Of a stretch of DNA of 8,281 nt, positions 1 through 6,562 are shown piece by piece. The translations under genes were made by a program, and so were the position numbers. The stretch's first letter is position 1. Each line of letters opens with the position of its first letter. This stretch comes from Alphaproteobacteria bacterium. Its GTDB lineage: Bacteria > Pseudomonadota > Alphaproteobacteria > Micavibrionales > Micavibrionaceae. The stretch spans positions 1-8,281 of the forward strand of contig JAGRJZ010000065.1 of the NCBI GenBank assembly GCA_020442505.1. The letters run 5' to 3'. The notes below the pieces were generated by a model. The model searched no databases. It saw only the letters and a list, made by a program, of their open reading frames with translations, and was not told where the DNA came from.

Positions 1-1480
1 CGATGCGTTGCCGCTGCCCGCCGGACAGGGTCATTCCTTGCTCGCCCAGCCGCGTTTCGTAGCCTTCGGGCAGCGCGGCGATAAAACCGTCCGCCGCCGC
101 TGCCTTCGCCGCGGATTCGATCGCTTCACGGGTGGCTCCGGACATGCCGTAAGCGATATTGGCCGCTACCGTATCGTCGAAAATCGTGATATCCTGGGAG
201 ACGAGCGCCGCATGCGCGCGCAGCGATTCCAGCGTCAGGTCTCGTATGTCCGCGCCGTCGATCCTCACGGCGCCCGCCGCCGGGTCGTAAAAACGTGGGA
301 TCATGTTCAAAATGGTCGTCTTGCCGCCGCCCGAGGGACCGACCAGGGCGGTGACGCTCCCCGGGGCCATGACGAGAGACACGTCGTCCAAAGCCGGCTC
401 GTCCTTTCCGCCATAGGAAAAAGACACGTGGTCGAAGCGTATCTCCGGCTCTTCGGTCCTCAAAATCTGTGCGTCTTCGCGGTCCTGGATGGCCGGGACC
501 CGGTCCAGCATGTCGAACACCCGCTCCGCCGCACCCAGACCGGTTTGCAGCGTGTTGTTCAACGTCGCCAGCTTTTTCATCGGCTCGTAGGCCAGCGCGA
601 ACGCCCCGATGAAGGATAGCAGCGCCCCGGCGGTCTGCCGACCTTCCATCACCTGAAACCCGCCATACAGAATAATTCCCATGACCGCAAGTCCGACCAA
701 CGTCTCGTTAAACGGCGTCGAGAGAGTCGCGACCCGGACGCTTTTAACGTTCAAACCCTTGACCTTGTCGATCACCCCGCCGCATCGTTCTTTCTCGAAC
801 CCCTCGGCGCCATAGGCCTTGACCTGCCGAATTCCCTGAAAAATTTGGGTTAACACCGCGCCGAGGGCGCCGCGCTCCGCCTGCAAGGTCTTGGAGATTT
901 TCCGCAGGCGCCGACCGATTTTCGCCGCGAACAGCGCCGCAAAGGGAAAGATCACCAGCGCGATCAGGGATAACTTCCAGTCCTGCCAGAACATCAGGAC
1001 GATTAGAAAGACCAGCGTCAAAAGGCTTTTGCCGAATCCCAGAAACGTTCCGGCGATCGCCTGGCGAACAACCTCCACGTCGTTCAGCACCCGGGATACC
1101 AGCGCGCCGCTCGGGTTGGCATGGAAAAAGGACAGATCCAGCCGGACGAAAGCCGCGAACAAATCGCGCTGCATATCCGCGACGATCGACTGACTGACCC
1201 TGTTCATGATGATGGTGTGGATGTAAGTCGCCCCCCCCCGAACCAGAAAACAGACGAACATCCCGAGCGCCGCAGGAAGGATCAGATCCCGGTTCGTATC
1301 GACCAGAACGTTGTTCAAAACCGGCTCGATCAGCTTGGCGAACAGGGCCGTCATCGCCGCCGCGATGATCATAAAAAACAGCGCGCCCCCGATGGCCCCT
1401 GCATAGGGCCGGACATAGCCGCGCGCCAATCGTTTAACCATGAAGGGGGTGGTTGAGGTGGGTTGTCCGGGATCGCTCAC
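1..1480 (-). CDS. msbA: MsbA-type lipid ABC exporter, ATPase fused to permease (partial, 3' end missing)
   Basis: A half-size ABC exporter of the lipid A flippase type, expected to work as an inner-membrane homodimer moving lipid A core or similar lipids to the periplasmic leaflet. 493 codons are present of a usual length near 600. The N-terminal half is the hydrophobic exporter membrane domain (about residues 20-310), carrying MNRVSQSIVADMQ and FQGIRQVKAYGAE, which are typical of alphaproteobacterial MsbA. The ATPase domain follows: Walker A GPSGGGKTT at 381-389, Q-loop glutamine at about 429, and signature LSGGQ at 485-489. The window edge cuts just after this, so Walker B, D-loop and H-loop are not seen. 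The start is GTG at 1480, with a GAGGGAAGAAAG purine stretch upstream; an in-frame ATG at 1441 (residue 14) is the alternative. Codons 81-84 contain a run of nine G. The frame stays open across it. The family call is firm; lipid A as substrate is inferred, because related exporters carry other lipids or peptides. Confidence 0.9.
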   Translation of the reverse strand, partial: MSDPGQPTSTTPFMVKRLARGYVRPYAGAIGGALFFMIIAAAMTALFAKLIEPVLNNVLVDTNRDLILPAALGMFVCFLVRGGATYIHTIIMNRVSQSIVADMQRDLFAAFVRLDLSFFHANPSGALVSRVLNDVEVVRQAIAGTFLGFGKSLLTLVFLIVLMFWQDWKLSLIALVIFPFAALFAAKIGRRLRKISKTLQAERGALGAVLTQIFQGIRQVKAYGAEGFEKERCGGVIDKVKGLNVKSVRVATLSTPFNETLVGLAVMGIILYGGFQVMEGRQTAGALLSFIGAFALAYEPMKKLATLNNTLQTGLGAAERVFDMLDRVPAIQDREDAQILRTEEPEIRFDHVSFSYGGKDEPALDDVSLVMAPGSVTALVGPSGGGKTTILNMIPRFYDPAAGAVRIDGADIRDLTLESLRAHAALVSQDITIFDDTVAANIAYGMSGATREAIESAAKAAAADGFIAALPEGYETRLGEQGMTLSGGQRQRI

Positions 1481-1496
1481 GTGTTTCTTTCTTCCC

Positions 1497-1520
1497 TCGG
1501 GGATGTCTGCAAAACCCCGA
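1497..1520. repeat. Short inverted repeat beside the msbA start
   Basis: TCGGGG (1497-1502) and CCCCGA (1515-1520) are perfect 6-bp arms around a 12-base spacer. In the exporter mRNA this hairpin would sit directly before the GAGGGAAG ribosome-binding stretch and take in its first bases, so it could modulate initiation. The short stem and large loop make this weak. Confidence 0.25.
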
Positions 1521-1541
1521 TCTTAAACGGAGTTGCGCAAA

Positions 1542-1564
1542 GGGAAAAGGCATAATCTTTTCCC
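1542..1564. repeat. 8-bp inverted repeat in the msbA/patatin divergent region
   Basis: GGGAAAAG (1542-1549) and CTTTTCCC (1557-1564) are perfect 8-bp arms around a 7-base AT-rich spacer. It lies about midway between the two divergent starts. The spacing would suit a dimeric regulator's operator, or a hairpin in the exporter leader. Nothing in the window identifies a cognate regulator. Confidence 0.35.
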
Positions 1565-1581
1565 GTGCCGTTCCTCTCATT

Positions 1582-1609
1582 TTGACGCGGCTTTAACCGT
1601 TTTCATGAT
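1582..1609 (+). promoter_or_regulatory. Candidate promoter of the patatin-like gene
   Basis: TTGACG (1582-1587, five of six to the -35 consensus) is followed after 16 bases by CATGAT (1604-1609, four of six to the -10 consensus). Transcription would begin near 1616, giving a leader of about 25 bases that just holds the ribosome-binding site at 1622-1630. If correct, ATG 1610 cannot be the start codon. This rests on motif matching only. Confidence 0.35.
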
Positions 1610-1621
1610 ATGATAAAAAGA

Positions 1622-1630
1622 GAAGGAAAG
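1622..1630 (+). promoter_or_regulatory. Ribosome-binding site deciding the patatin start
   Basis: The purine run GAAGGAAAG ends nine bases before ATG 1640. The upstream in-frame ATG at 1610 has only pyrimidine-rich sequence before it, and the GTG at 1634 is too close. This favours 1640 as the start. Confidence 0.6.
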
Positions 1631-1639
1631 GCCGTGCAT

Positions 1640-2566
1640 ATGCCAAAAAACCGAGAACTGTCGAACGATCATATCCGTTATCCTGTCGGGCTGGCGCTGG
1701 GCTCCGGAATGGCACGGGGGTTTGCGCATATCGGCGCGCTCAAGGCCCTGCACCGGAACGGCATTCGTCCCTCTCTGGTCGCGGGAACGTCCATCGGGGC
1801 GCTGGTCGGGGGGTGTTACCTCGCCGGAAAGCTGGATACGCTCGAGGACTGGGCCTTGTCGCTGGACCGCCGCAAGGTCTTTTCCTATCTGGATTTTCGG
1901 GTGCGCAGCGCCGGTATGATCGGGGGTCATCGCCTGGCCCGCCTTCTGGGGGAGTATTTTGGAGGCATGAAGATCGAGGATCTCCCCCACCCCTTTATCG
2001 CGATCGCCGCCGATCTGGCCACGGGACACGAGGTCTGGCTGCGCAAGGGGGATTTCATCAACGCGCTGCGGGCGTCCTTTGCCTTGCCCGGGGTTTTTCC
2101 GCCTGTCGAGATCAACGACCAGTTTTTGGTCGACGGGGCGCTGGTCAACCCGGTCCCCGTTTCGGCGTGTCAGCGCATGGGCGCGCGGATGACGATCGCG
2201 GTGGATTTGAACGCCGACATGATCGGAAAATCTGTGCATCCCGGCGAGCGTTATCAGACCATCGCCGGCTTCGATATCCTGCCCCATAAAAAACAAGGGG
2301 TCATGGGCCGGGTCTTTGGCCGCAATCCGAATAATCCGAGCCTGTTCGGGGTCATGGTCTCGGCTCTGAACATACTCCAGGACCGGGTCACGCGCGCGCG
2401 TCTGGCCGGGGATCCGCCGGATATCCATATCAAGCCGCAAATCGGTCATATCGGCGCGATGGAGTTCGAACGCGGAGTGGAAATGATCGCCGCGGGCGAA
2501 GAAGCCGTCGAAGCCGCCATGCCAGAAATTAGGGCCGCCATGGCGGTGTTGCTCAGAAAAGATTAA
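1640..2566 (+). CDS. Patatin-like phospholipase (RssA/NTE type)
   Basis: A patatin-fold serine lipid acyl hydrolase with a Ser-Asp dyad, expected to cleave acyl esters of phospholipids or lysophospholipids at the cytoplasmic membrane face. It is 308 residues from ATG 1640, the usual size for bacterial single-domain members. Counting from 1640, the oxyanion-hole loop GSGMARG is at 21-27 (the commoner form is GGGxRG). The nucleophile elbow GTSIG is at 49-53 with Ser51, and the dyad motif DGA begins at Asp165, followed by LVNPVPV. No signal peptide or membrane segment is visible. The C-terminal 60 residues are helical and charged, as in alphaproteobacterial relatives. The gene is divergent from the lipid exporter, which may reflect a shared envelope-lipid role, but the gene order alone does not prove this. 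Its stop codon overlaps that of the convergent HAD gene. An in-frame ATG at 1610 would add ten residues. The true substrate is unknown. Confidence 0.9.
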   Translation: MPKNRELSNDHIRYPVGLALGSGMARGFAHIGALKALHRNGIRPSLVAGTSIGALVGGCYLAGKLDTLEDWALSLDRRKVFSYLDFRVRSAGMIGGHRLARLLGEYFGGMKIEDLPHPFIAIAADLATGHEVWLRKGDFINALRASFALPGVFPPVEINDQFLVDGALVNPVPVSACQRMGARMTIAVDLNADMIGKSVHPGERYQTIAGFDILPHKKQGVMGRVFGRNPNNPSLFGVMVSALNILQDRVTRARLAGDPPDIHIKPQIGHIGAMEFERGVEMIAAGEEAVEAAMPEIRAAMAVLLRKD

Positions 2567-3492
2567 CCCTTCCGCTTCTTGTGTTTTCGGTCCGGCAGAG
2601 CCTTGCCCCATTTAAAACGATCCACCAGATAAGTCGGCCGGACGTTGTTGTATTGGAGGGTTAAAATGTTCAGAGTCTTGTCCACGTCGTAAGGAGTCTT
2701 GCACCCCTTGAATGCGCCCGCGTGAAGACCGTTTTTAATCAGACAGGTATCCATCTCGACCGCCGCCGCGCCGAGAATATCATGCGCCATTGTGTCTCCG
2801 ATCATCACGGTTTGCCCGGGATAGATTTCCTTTTCCTGCAAAAGGCGGATGCAGTGCTGGAAAATCGGAGGATGCGGCTTACCGATATAATGAACGACCC
2901 CGCCGAAATCCTGATACCGGCGGGCGATCAGCCCCGGCCCGGCATGGTGGTTGCTTCCGACCAGCATCCGGCTGTCCGGGTTGGCGCAAATGGCCTTCAG
3001 TCCCCGCCTGACGGATTTTTTTAACAAAGGCTCGTAATAATCGACCAGCGTCTTCTCCGGCGCGTCGGAGCCGCTGATCAGCAGAAAATCGGCCTTGTCG
3101 ATATCCTCGACCACGTCGATGGCAAGCCCGTCGACGATGGAGTGGTCCCCGCCGCGGCTCATCAAAAAACAGTGCCGCCCGATATTCTTGAACACGCCCT
3201 CGGTCTGATCCTTCAACCCTTGCCAGCAAATCTCGCCGGATGTCACCATATCGGTATATAAATTGCGTCGAATCCCCAGCGCCGCGAGGCGTTCGACGTT
3301 TTCCTCCGCGCGTTTTCCGGAGTTGCTCAGAATGATGATATACTTCTTGCGGGCGGATAGCTGCTCCAGCGTTTCCAGAACACCGTCATAGAGCTTTTCC
3401 CCGTTGTGAAGCACGCCCCATTGATCGACGATAAAACCGGCGTAGCTATCGGAAATATCGGAAATCCCTTGGCAGAATTTCGTTTTGGCCAT
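2563..3492 (-). CDS. Class IIA HAD-superfamily hydrolase (TIGR01459 type)
   Basis: A 309-residue haloacid dehalogenase-fold hydrolase, most like the class IIA group related to NagD and p-nitrophenylphosphatase and found mainly in alphaproteobacteria. Motif I is DQWGVLHNG with nucleophile Asp23. The position of the usual second Asp (DxD) is Trp25, as I recall for this subfamily (DxWGV). Motif II is LSNSGK (Ser56), motif III is the lysine in GKPHPPIF (Lys205), and motif IV is GDTMAHD (Asp233, Asp238). ANPDS at 170-174 lies in the cap region, as in NagD-like enzymes. It is probably a small-molecule phosphatase; the substrate cannot be read from sequence. The C-terminus ends in a basic tail, KHKKRKG. 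The start is ATG 3492, preceded by AAGGGG eight bases upstream; a TTG at 3561 would add 23 unlike residues and is rejected. It lies 100 bp downstream of rmuC on the same strand, so co-transcription is possible. Confidence 0.88.
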   Translation of the reverse strand: MAKTKFCQGISDISDSYAGFIVDQWGVLHNGEKLYDGVLETLEQLSARKKYIIILSNSGKRAEENVERLAALGIRRNLYTDMVTSGEICWQGLKDQTEGVFKNIGRHCFLMSRGGDHSIVDGLAIDVVEDIDKADFLLISGSDAPEKTLVDYYEPLLKKSVRRGLKAICANPDSRMLVGSNHHAGPGLIARRYQDFGGVVHYIGKPHPPIFQHCIRLLQEKEIYPGQTVMIGDTMAHDILGAAAVEMDTCLIKNGLHAGAFKGCKTPYDVDKTLNILTLQYNNVRPTYLVDRFKWGKALPDRKHKKRKG

Positions 3493-3592
3493 GCCCTGCG
3501 CCCCTTCGTGATAAAAATGCGATCGAAAATGATCCTGAACAGGATAAAAGAAAAAGATCAAGAAAGGATTATCACGCGGAAAGAAAACGGAA

Positions 3593-4792
3593 TCAAGCCC
3601 GCCGTTTTTCTTCCTCTTCCGGCGAAGCGGTCAGGGCCCGGGGAGATTTATCCAGCACGGAGATCGTGGGCAAATCCTTTCCGCCGGCCTGCACGCCGAG
3701 CTCTTTCAGTTTTCGCGCGGCCGGCAGGACCATCCGGTCCAACGAGCCGACGGCATCGTTATAACTGCCCAGCGCGCTGCTCATCGCCCGGCCGATTTTC
3801 TCGAAATGGCTGCCGAAGGTGATCAGACGTTTATAAAGTTCGTTCCCTTGGGCAGAAATTTCCTGCGCGTTTTTGGCCAGCTCCGCCTGCCGCCAGCTCA
3901 GCCCCACGACGCGGAGCAAGCTCATCAGCAAGGTCGGGGAAACCAGCACGATATTGTTTTCAGACGCGAAGTCGACGATCGCCGGATCGGCCCGCAAGAC
4001 GGTCGAAAACATATGTTCCGAGGGCAAAAACAGCACTGTAAAATCGGGACTGTCGATGTTCTCCCAATAACCTTTGCGACCCAGCTTGCGGACGTGGTCT
4101 CGCACCTGCCGGGCCAGATTTCCCATCAACACCGTGGCGTCCTCGGCGCTGAGATCCGTTCCCAGCCGATCGGCGAATTCGTTGATCGGGGCCTTCGCGT
4201 CGATGATAATGTTGAACCCGTCCTGTAGATGAATCACCGCGTCCGGGCGCTGACGGCCGTCTTCGGTGTCCATGGTGACCTGTGTGTCGTAGTGGATCCC
4301 GCGCATCAGCCCGGATTTGTTCAAAAGCCCCTCCAGGATAAATTCCCCCCATTTTCCCTGCGCGGCGGGATCACGGAGCGCCCCGGCCAGTTTCGCGGTC
4401 TCCCGGCTCAGTTGCTTTAAGTCCTCCTTTAAAGCCTGGTCCGTGCCTTTGATTTGCTCGATCGCGCCGGAGAGGGTCTTAAGCTGTTCGTGCACGGGCT
4501 TGACCAGCTCGTGAATGGCCGTCTGGCGTTTTTCCAAATCATGGACGCTGTCTTTGTGCGACTGGGTCATTTTCTCCTGCGCCAACGCGGAAAAACGTTG
4601 CAGAAACTGTTCGCTGTTTTTCGCAAGCGCCTCCTGCGCGCTCAGGGCGAACAAAGATCCCATCTCGTCCTGGGCGCTTTCCCGGTGGCGCAGCTTTTCC
4701 CGCAACGCGGCGAGCGGCGGTAAAAACAACAGCGCCGCGAGGAAAAAACCGCCAGCCAGACCGACGAACAACGATAAAACATCTAAAGTCAT
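3593..4792 (-). CDS. rmuC: DNA recombination protein RmuC
   Basis: RmuC limits inversions at short inverted repeats in E. coli; its family carries a predicted nuclease-like domain. This one has 399 residues. There is one N-terminal membrane segment (about 4-27), then a charged, heptad-rich coiled-coil stretch (about 30-140). The conserved RmuC domain begins near GKWGE (146-150) and runs to about 375. Residues resembling a PD-(D/E)xK site are visible: RPD at 182-184 and IDAKAP at 197-202, giving Asp184, Asp198 and Lys200. The C-terminus is a short acidic-then-basic tail, EEEEKRRA. The start is ATG 4792. Its spacing from the GGGGAGGGG purine run is long (about 17 bases), but GTG 4810 would directly abut that run, so 4792 is better. 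Its neighbours are the HAD gene downstream and the divergent FYDLN gene. The identification is firm from the overall pattern. Confidence 0.93.
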   Translation of the reverse strand: MTLDVLSLFVGLAGGFFLAALLFLPPLAALREKLRHRESAQDEMGSLFALSAQEALAKNSEQFLQRFSALAQEKMTQSHKDSVHDLEKRQTAIHELVKPVHEQLKTLSGAIEQIKGTDQALKEDLKQLSRETAKLAGALRDPAAQGKWGEFILEGLLNKSGLMRGIHYDTQVTMDTEDGRQRPDAVIHLQDGFNIIIDAKAPINEFADRLGTDLSAEDATVLMGNLARQVRDHVRKLGRKGYWENIDSPDFTVLFLPSEHMFSTVLRADPAIVDFASENNIVLVSPTLLMSLLRVVGLSWRQAELAKNAQEISAQGNELYKRLITFGSHFEKIGRAMSSALGSYNDAVGSLDRMVLPAARKLKELGVQAGGKDLPTISVLDKSPRALTASPEEEEKRRA

Positions 4793-4913
4793 ATGTCGGT
4801 TGTAGCACACCCCTCCCCGGAAAGACGAAAGGAATTTTCTCCGGTTTTTTTGGAATTGACAGAGGCGTAAAAATGGGGCACCTCAGACGGCGTGGAAACA
4901 ACAACCGTTTTTC

Positions 4914-4920
4914 AGGAGGA
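4914..4920 (+). promoter_or_regulatory. Strong ribosome-binding site of the FYDLN gene
   Basis: AGGAGGA is a near-perfect Shine-Dalgarno sequence, six bases before GTG 4927. It fixes that GTG as the start rather than ATG 4873, which has no such site, and removes 18 residues unlike the family. Confidence 0.85.
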
Positions 4921-4926
4921 AACGCC

Positions 4927-5337
4927 GTGAGCGCAACGACCGATTCCAAAGGCTTAAAACGCATTTGCACATCCTGTGGCACTCGTTTTTACGATATGAA
5001 CAAACGTCCGATCGTCTGCCCGTCTTGCAACGCTGAATTCACCGGCGACGTCAAGCCCAAAAGCCGCCGCATCCGCCCCGCGGAGGACGAAGGGCAGGTC
5101 TCGGAAAAAACCTCTCGCACGGGGAGCTCCGAAGAGTCGGATGACGACGAAGACATGCTGGACGAAGACGACGACACCGTCAGCCTCGACGACCTTGAGG
5201 ACGAAGATGGTGCGGACACGGATGACGACAACGACGACATCGACCTGGACGGGGATCTGGACCTGGACGATCTGGACGACGACATCAACGACGATGACGA
5301 CAATGACGACAATGACGACGATCTGGAGAAGAATTAA
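4927..5337 (+). CDS. FYDLN-type zinc-ribbon protein with acidic tail (TIGR02300 type)
   Basis: A 136-residue protein of a conserved alphaproteobacterial family of unknown function. The N-terminus carries a compact zinc ribbon, CTSC at 14-17 and CPSC at 31-34, flanking the family hallmark GTRFYDMNKRP (FYDMN where the family name has FYDLN). A basic linker follows (Lys43, Lys45, Arg47, Arg48, Arg50). The C-terminal half is extremely acidic: 43 of residues 69-134 are Asp or Glu, mostly Asp, encoded by repetitive GAC/GAT codons. No signal peptide or membrane segment is seen, so it should be cytoplasmic and its tail disordered. Acidic tails of this kind often bind basic proteins or mimic nucleic acid, but that is inference. 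The start is GTG 4927, decided by the AGGAGGA site. The gene is divergent from rmuC and convergent with ogt, with a hairpin terminator just past its end. Confidence 0.9.
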   Translation: MSATTDSKGLKRICTSCGTRFYDMNKRPIVCPSCNAEFTGDVKPKSRRIRPAEDEGQVSEKTSRTGSSEESDDDEDMLDEDDDTVSLDDLEDEDGADTDDDNDDIDLDGDLDLDDLDDDINDDDDNDDNDDDLEKN

Positions 5338-5347
5338 CCCACCCCGC

Positions 5348-5857
5348 TCAAGACACGTTCCGGAAAGGCTCCTGCTCGATCGACAGGAGCTTTTTCTTTA
5401 TCCCGACGCCCCAGTGATACCCGCCCGGCCCTCCATCCGCCGCGATAACGCGGTGACAGGGTATCAAAAGCGCCACCGGATTCGCGCCCACGGCTTGACC
5501 GACCGCGCGGCTTGCCGACGGGCGGTCGATCTGGCGCGCAATGGCCGCATAGCTTCGCGTGTCGCCGAACGATATCTCTTGCAAGGCCGCCCACACCGTT
5601 CTCTGAAACGCCGTGCCGCGCGATAAATCCAGCGGCGGTATAGACTGCTGCCCTTGCCATGCGGCGATCGCACGGCCGGCCCAGGATTCCATGCATTCCG
5701 AATCCCGGTGCAACGATGCCCCTGCAAAACGGCGTTGCATATCCGCCAGGCAAACGCCTTCCTCCCCCAGCCCCAGATAACAAATCCCCCGCGCGGTGGC
5801 GGCGATCCCGAGCGGGCCGACCGGCGGCATATCGTAAAAGCCATAGCTCATCATCAT
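5348..5857 (-). CDS. ogt: Methylated-DNA--protein-cysteine methyltransferase (Ogt/MGMT)
   Basis: A suicide DNA repair protein that transfers the alkyl group from O6-alkylguanine (and O4-alkylthymine) in DNA to its own cysteine. It has 169 residues, the usual length for a single-domain Ogt. The N-terminal half is the weakly conserved domain. The C-terminal DNA-binding domain has FQRTVW at 84-89, the helix-turn-helix segment with Arg117 in RAVGQA, ANP at 125-127, and the active site PCHRV with Cys134. The family ending GGYHWGV...KKKLLSIE (145-161) is present. There is no Ada-type N-terminal zinc domain or regulatory domain. The start is ATG 5857, the first of three consecutive ATG codons, seven bases after GGAGGG. 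It is divergent from nth with 63 bp between starts. Its last codons double as the terminator hairpin of the convergent FYDLN gene. Confidence 0.93.
   Translation of the reverse strand: MMMSYGFYDMPPVGPLGIAATARGICYLGLGEEGVCLADMQRRFAGASLHRDSECMESWAGRAIAAWQGQQSIPPLDLSRGTAFQRTVWAALQEISFGDTRSYAAIARQIDRPSASRAVGQAVGANPVALLIPCHRVIAADGGPGGYHWGVGIKKKLLSIEQEPFRNVS
5364..5399 (+). terminator. Rho-independent terminator of the FYDLN gene, inside ogt
   Basis: GCTCCTG (5368-5374) pairs with CAGGAGC (5384-5390) around a nine-base loop. The stem can extend outward by a G-U pair and three A-U pairs (5364-5367 with 5391-5394). The T-rich run TTTTTCTTT follows at 5391-5399. It starts about 30 bases past the FYDLN stop and lies wholly within the last codons of the convergent ogt gene. 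It ends in U-rich RNA only on the plus strand. Confidence 0.8.
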
Positions 5858-5864
5858 GATCTTT

Positions 5865-5871
5865 CCCTCCC
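5865..5871 (-). promoter_or_regulatory. Ribosome-binding site of ogt before a triple ATG
   Basis: GGGAGGG on the minus strand lies seven bases before the first of three tandem ATG codons (5857, 5854, 5851). The spacing favours the first, but any of the three could serve, so the protein may begin with one to three methionines. Confidence 0.6.
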
Positions 5872-5920
5872 GACCCGAAACCTCTGGTGGACACCGCCCT
5901 TCATGGTTATAAGGACAATC

Positions 5921-6553
5921 ATGACCAAAAAGCAAATGCATGAATTCTTCGCGCGTCTGCGGGATCGCAACCCGGAACCGAAAAGCGAGCTGCTCTACCA
6001 CGATCCTTTCACCCTTCTGGTCGCGGTGGTCTTGTCGGCACAGGCAACGGACAAGGGCGTGAACAAAGCCACACCGGCGCTGTTCGCGGTGGCCGACACG
6101 CCGGCGAAGATGGCCGCGCTGGGCGAAGACCGGATCCGGGATTACATCCGCTCCATCAATTTCTTTAACAATAAGACCAAAAACATTCTGGCTTTGTCCC
6201 AAGCACTGGTCGCGCAGCACGGCGGGGTCGTTCCCCAAACCCGCGAAGAGCTGGTCAAGCTGCCCGGGGTCGGGCGTAAAACCGCCAACGTCGTGCTGAA
6301 CGTCGCGTTCGGCCAGCCGACCATGGCCGTGGACACGCATATCCACCGTGTCGCCAACCGCACCGGCATGGTCAAAGAACCGACGCCGGAGAAAACGGAG
6401 CTGGCGCTTTTGAAAGTCGTCCCCGCGGAATTCATGTCCCACGCCCATCACTGGCTGATCTTGCACGGGCGCTATGTCTGTAAGGCCCGCAAGCCAGACT
6501 GTCCGGCCTGTCCGGTCCGGGATCTGTGCGGGTTTAGGGATAAAACAAACTAG
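5921..6553 (+). CDS. nth: Endonuclease III, DNA glycosylase/AP lyase
   Basis: A bifunctional base-excision repair enzyme that removes oxidised pyrimidines such as thymine glycol and cleaves the abasic site by beta-elimination. It has 210 residues, almost the same length as E. coli Nth (211). The helix-hairpin-helix LPGVGRKTAN is at 114-123 and holds the Schiff-base Lys120. The catalytic aspartate is Asp138 in VDTHIHRVANR. The [4Fe-4S] cluster ligands Cys187, Cys194, Cys197 and Cys203 have the canonical C-x6-C-x2-C-x5-C spacing. These positions coincide with the E. coli numbering, which also supports the chosen start. The start is ATG 5921, with AAGGA five to six bases upstream; an in-frame ATG at 5903 lacks such a site. 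It is divergent from the alkyl-repair gene ogt and ends nine bases before the stop of the convergent small secreted protein gene. Confidence 0.97.
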   Translation: MTKKQMHEFFARLRDRNPEPKSELLYHDPFTLLVAVVLSAQATDKGVNKATPALFAVADTPAKMAALGEDRIRDYIRSINFFNNKTKNILALSQALVAQHGGVVPQTREELVKLPGVGRKTANVVLNVAFGQPTMAVDTHIHRVANRTGMVKEPTPEKTELALLKVVPAEFMSHAHHWLILHGRYVCKARKPDCPACPVRDLCGFRDKTN

Positions 6554-6562
6554 GGTCAGGCT

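Noticed and set aside
8..619. Open frame antisense to the exporter ATPase domain
   Set aside because: It lies opposite Walker A, Q-loop and signature codons of a firm ABC transporter, and its Arg/Gly/Gln-rich product resembles nothing.
1577..2611. Long open frame of 344 codons antisense to the patatin-like gene
   Set aside because: The opposite strand encodes a clear patatin with its full motif set. The antisense product has low-complexity Asp/Arg/Gln-rich composition and no recognisable domain; long antisense frames are common in GC-rich genes.
3532..3545. ATCCT/AGGAT hairpin after rmuC as a terminator
   Set aside because: The stem is five mostly weak pairs with a four-base loop and only a CATTTTC follow-up; it is too weak to call.
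4817..4851. CCGG/CCGG hairpin followed by seven T on the plus strand, terminator-like
   Set aside because: The stem is only four pairs plus a bulge, and no plus-strand gene lies upstream to be terminated, since rmuC runs the other way.
4856..4861. Perfect TTGACA as a -35 for the FYDLN gene
   Set aside because: No acceptable -10 hexamer occurs 16-18 bases downstream, so a full promoter cannot be supported, though the box may still be used.
4989..5312. Minus-strand serine-rich frame of 107 codons
   Set aside because: It is the reverse reading of the GAC/GAT repeats coding the acidic tail; the Ser runs are a by-product.
5141..5626. Plus-strand Thr-rich frame overlapping the FYDLN gene and ogt
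   Set aside because: It is a +1 reading of the same Asp-codon repeats and then antisense to ogt, with no ribosome-binding site and no family resemblance.
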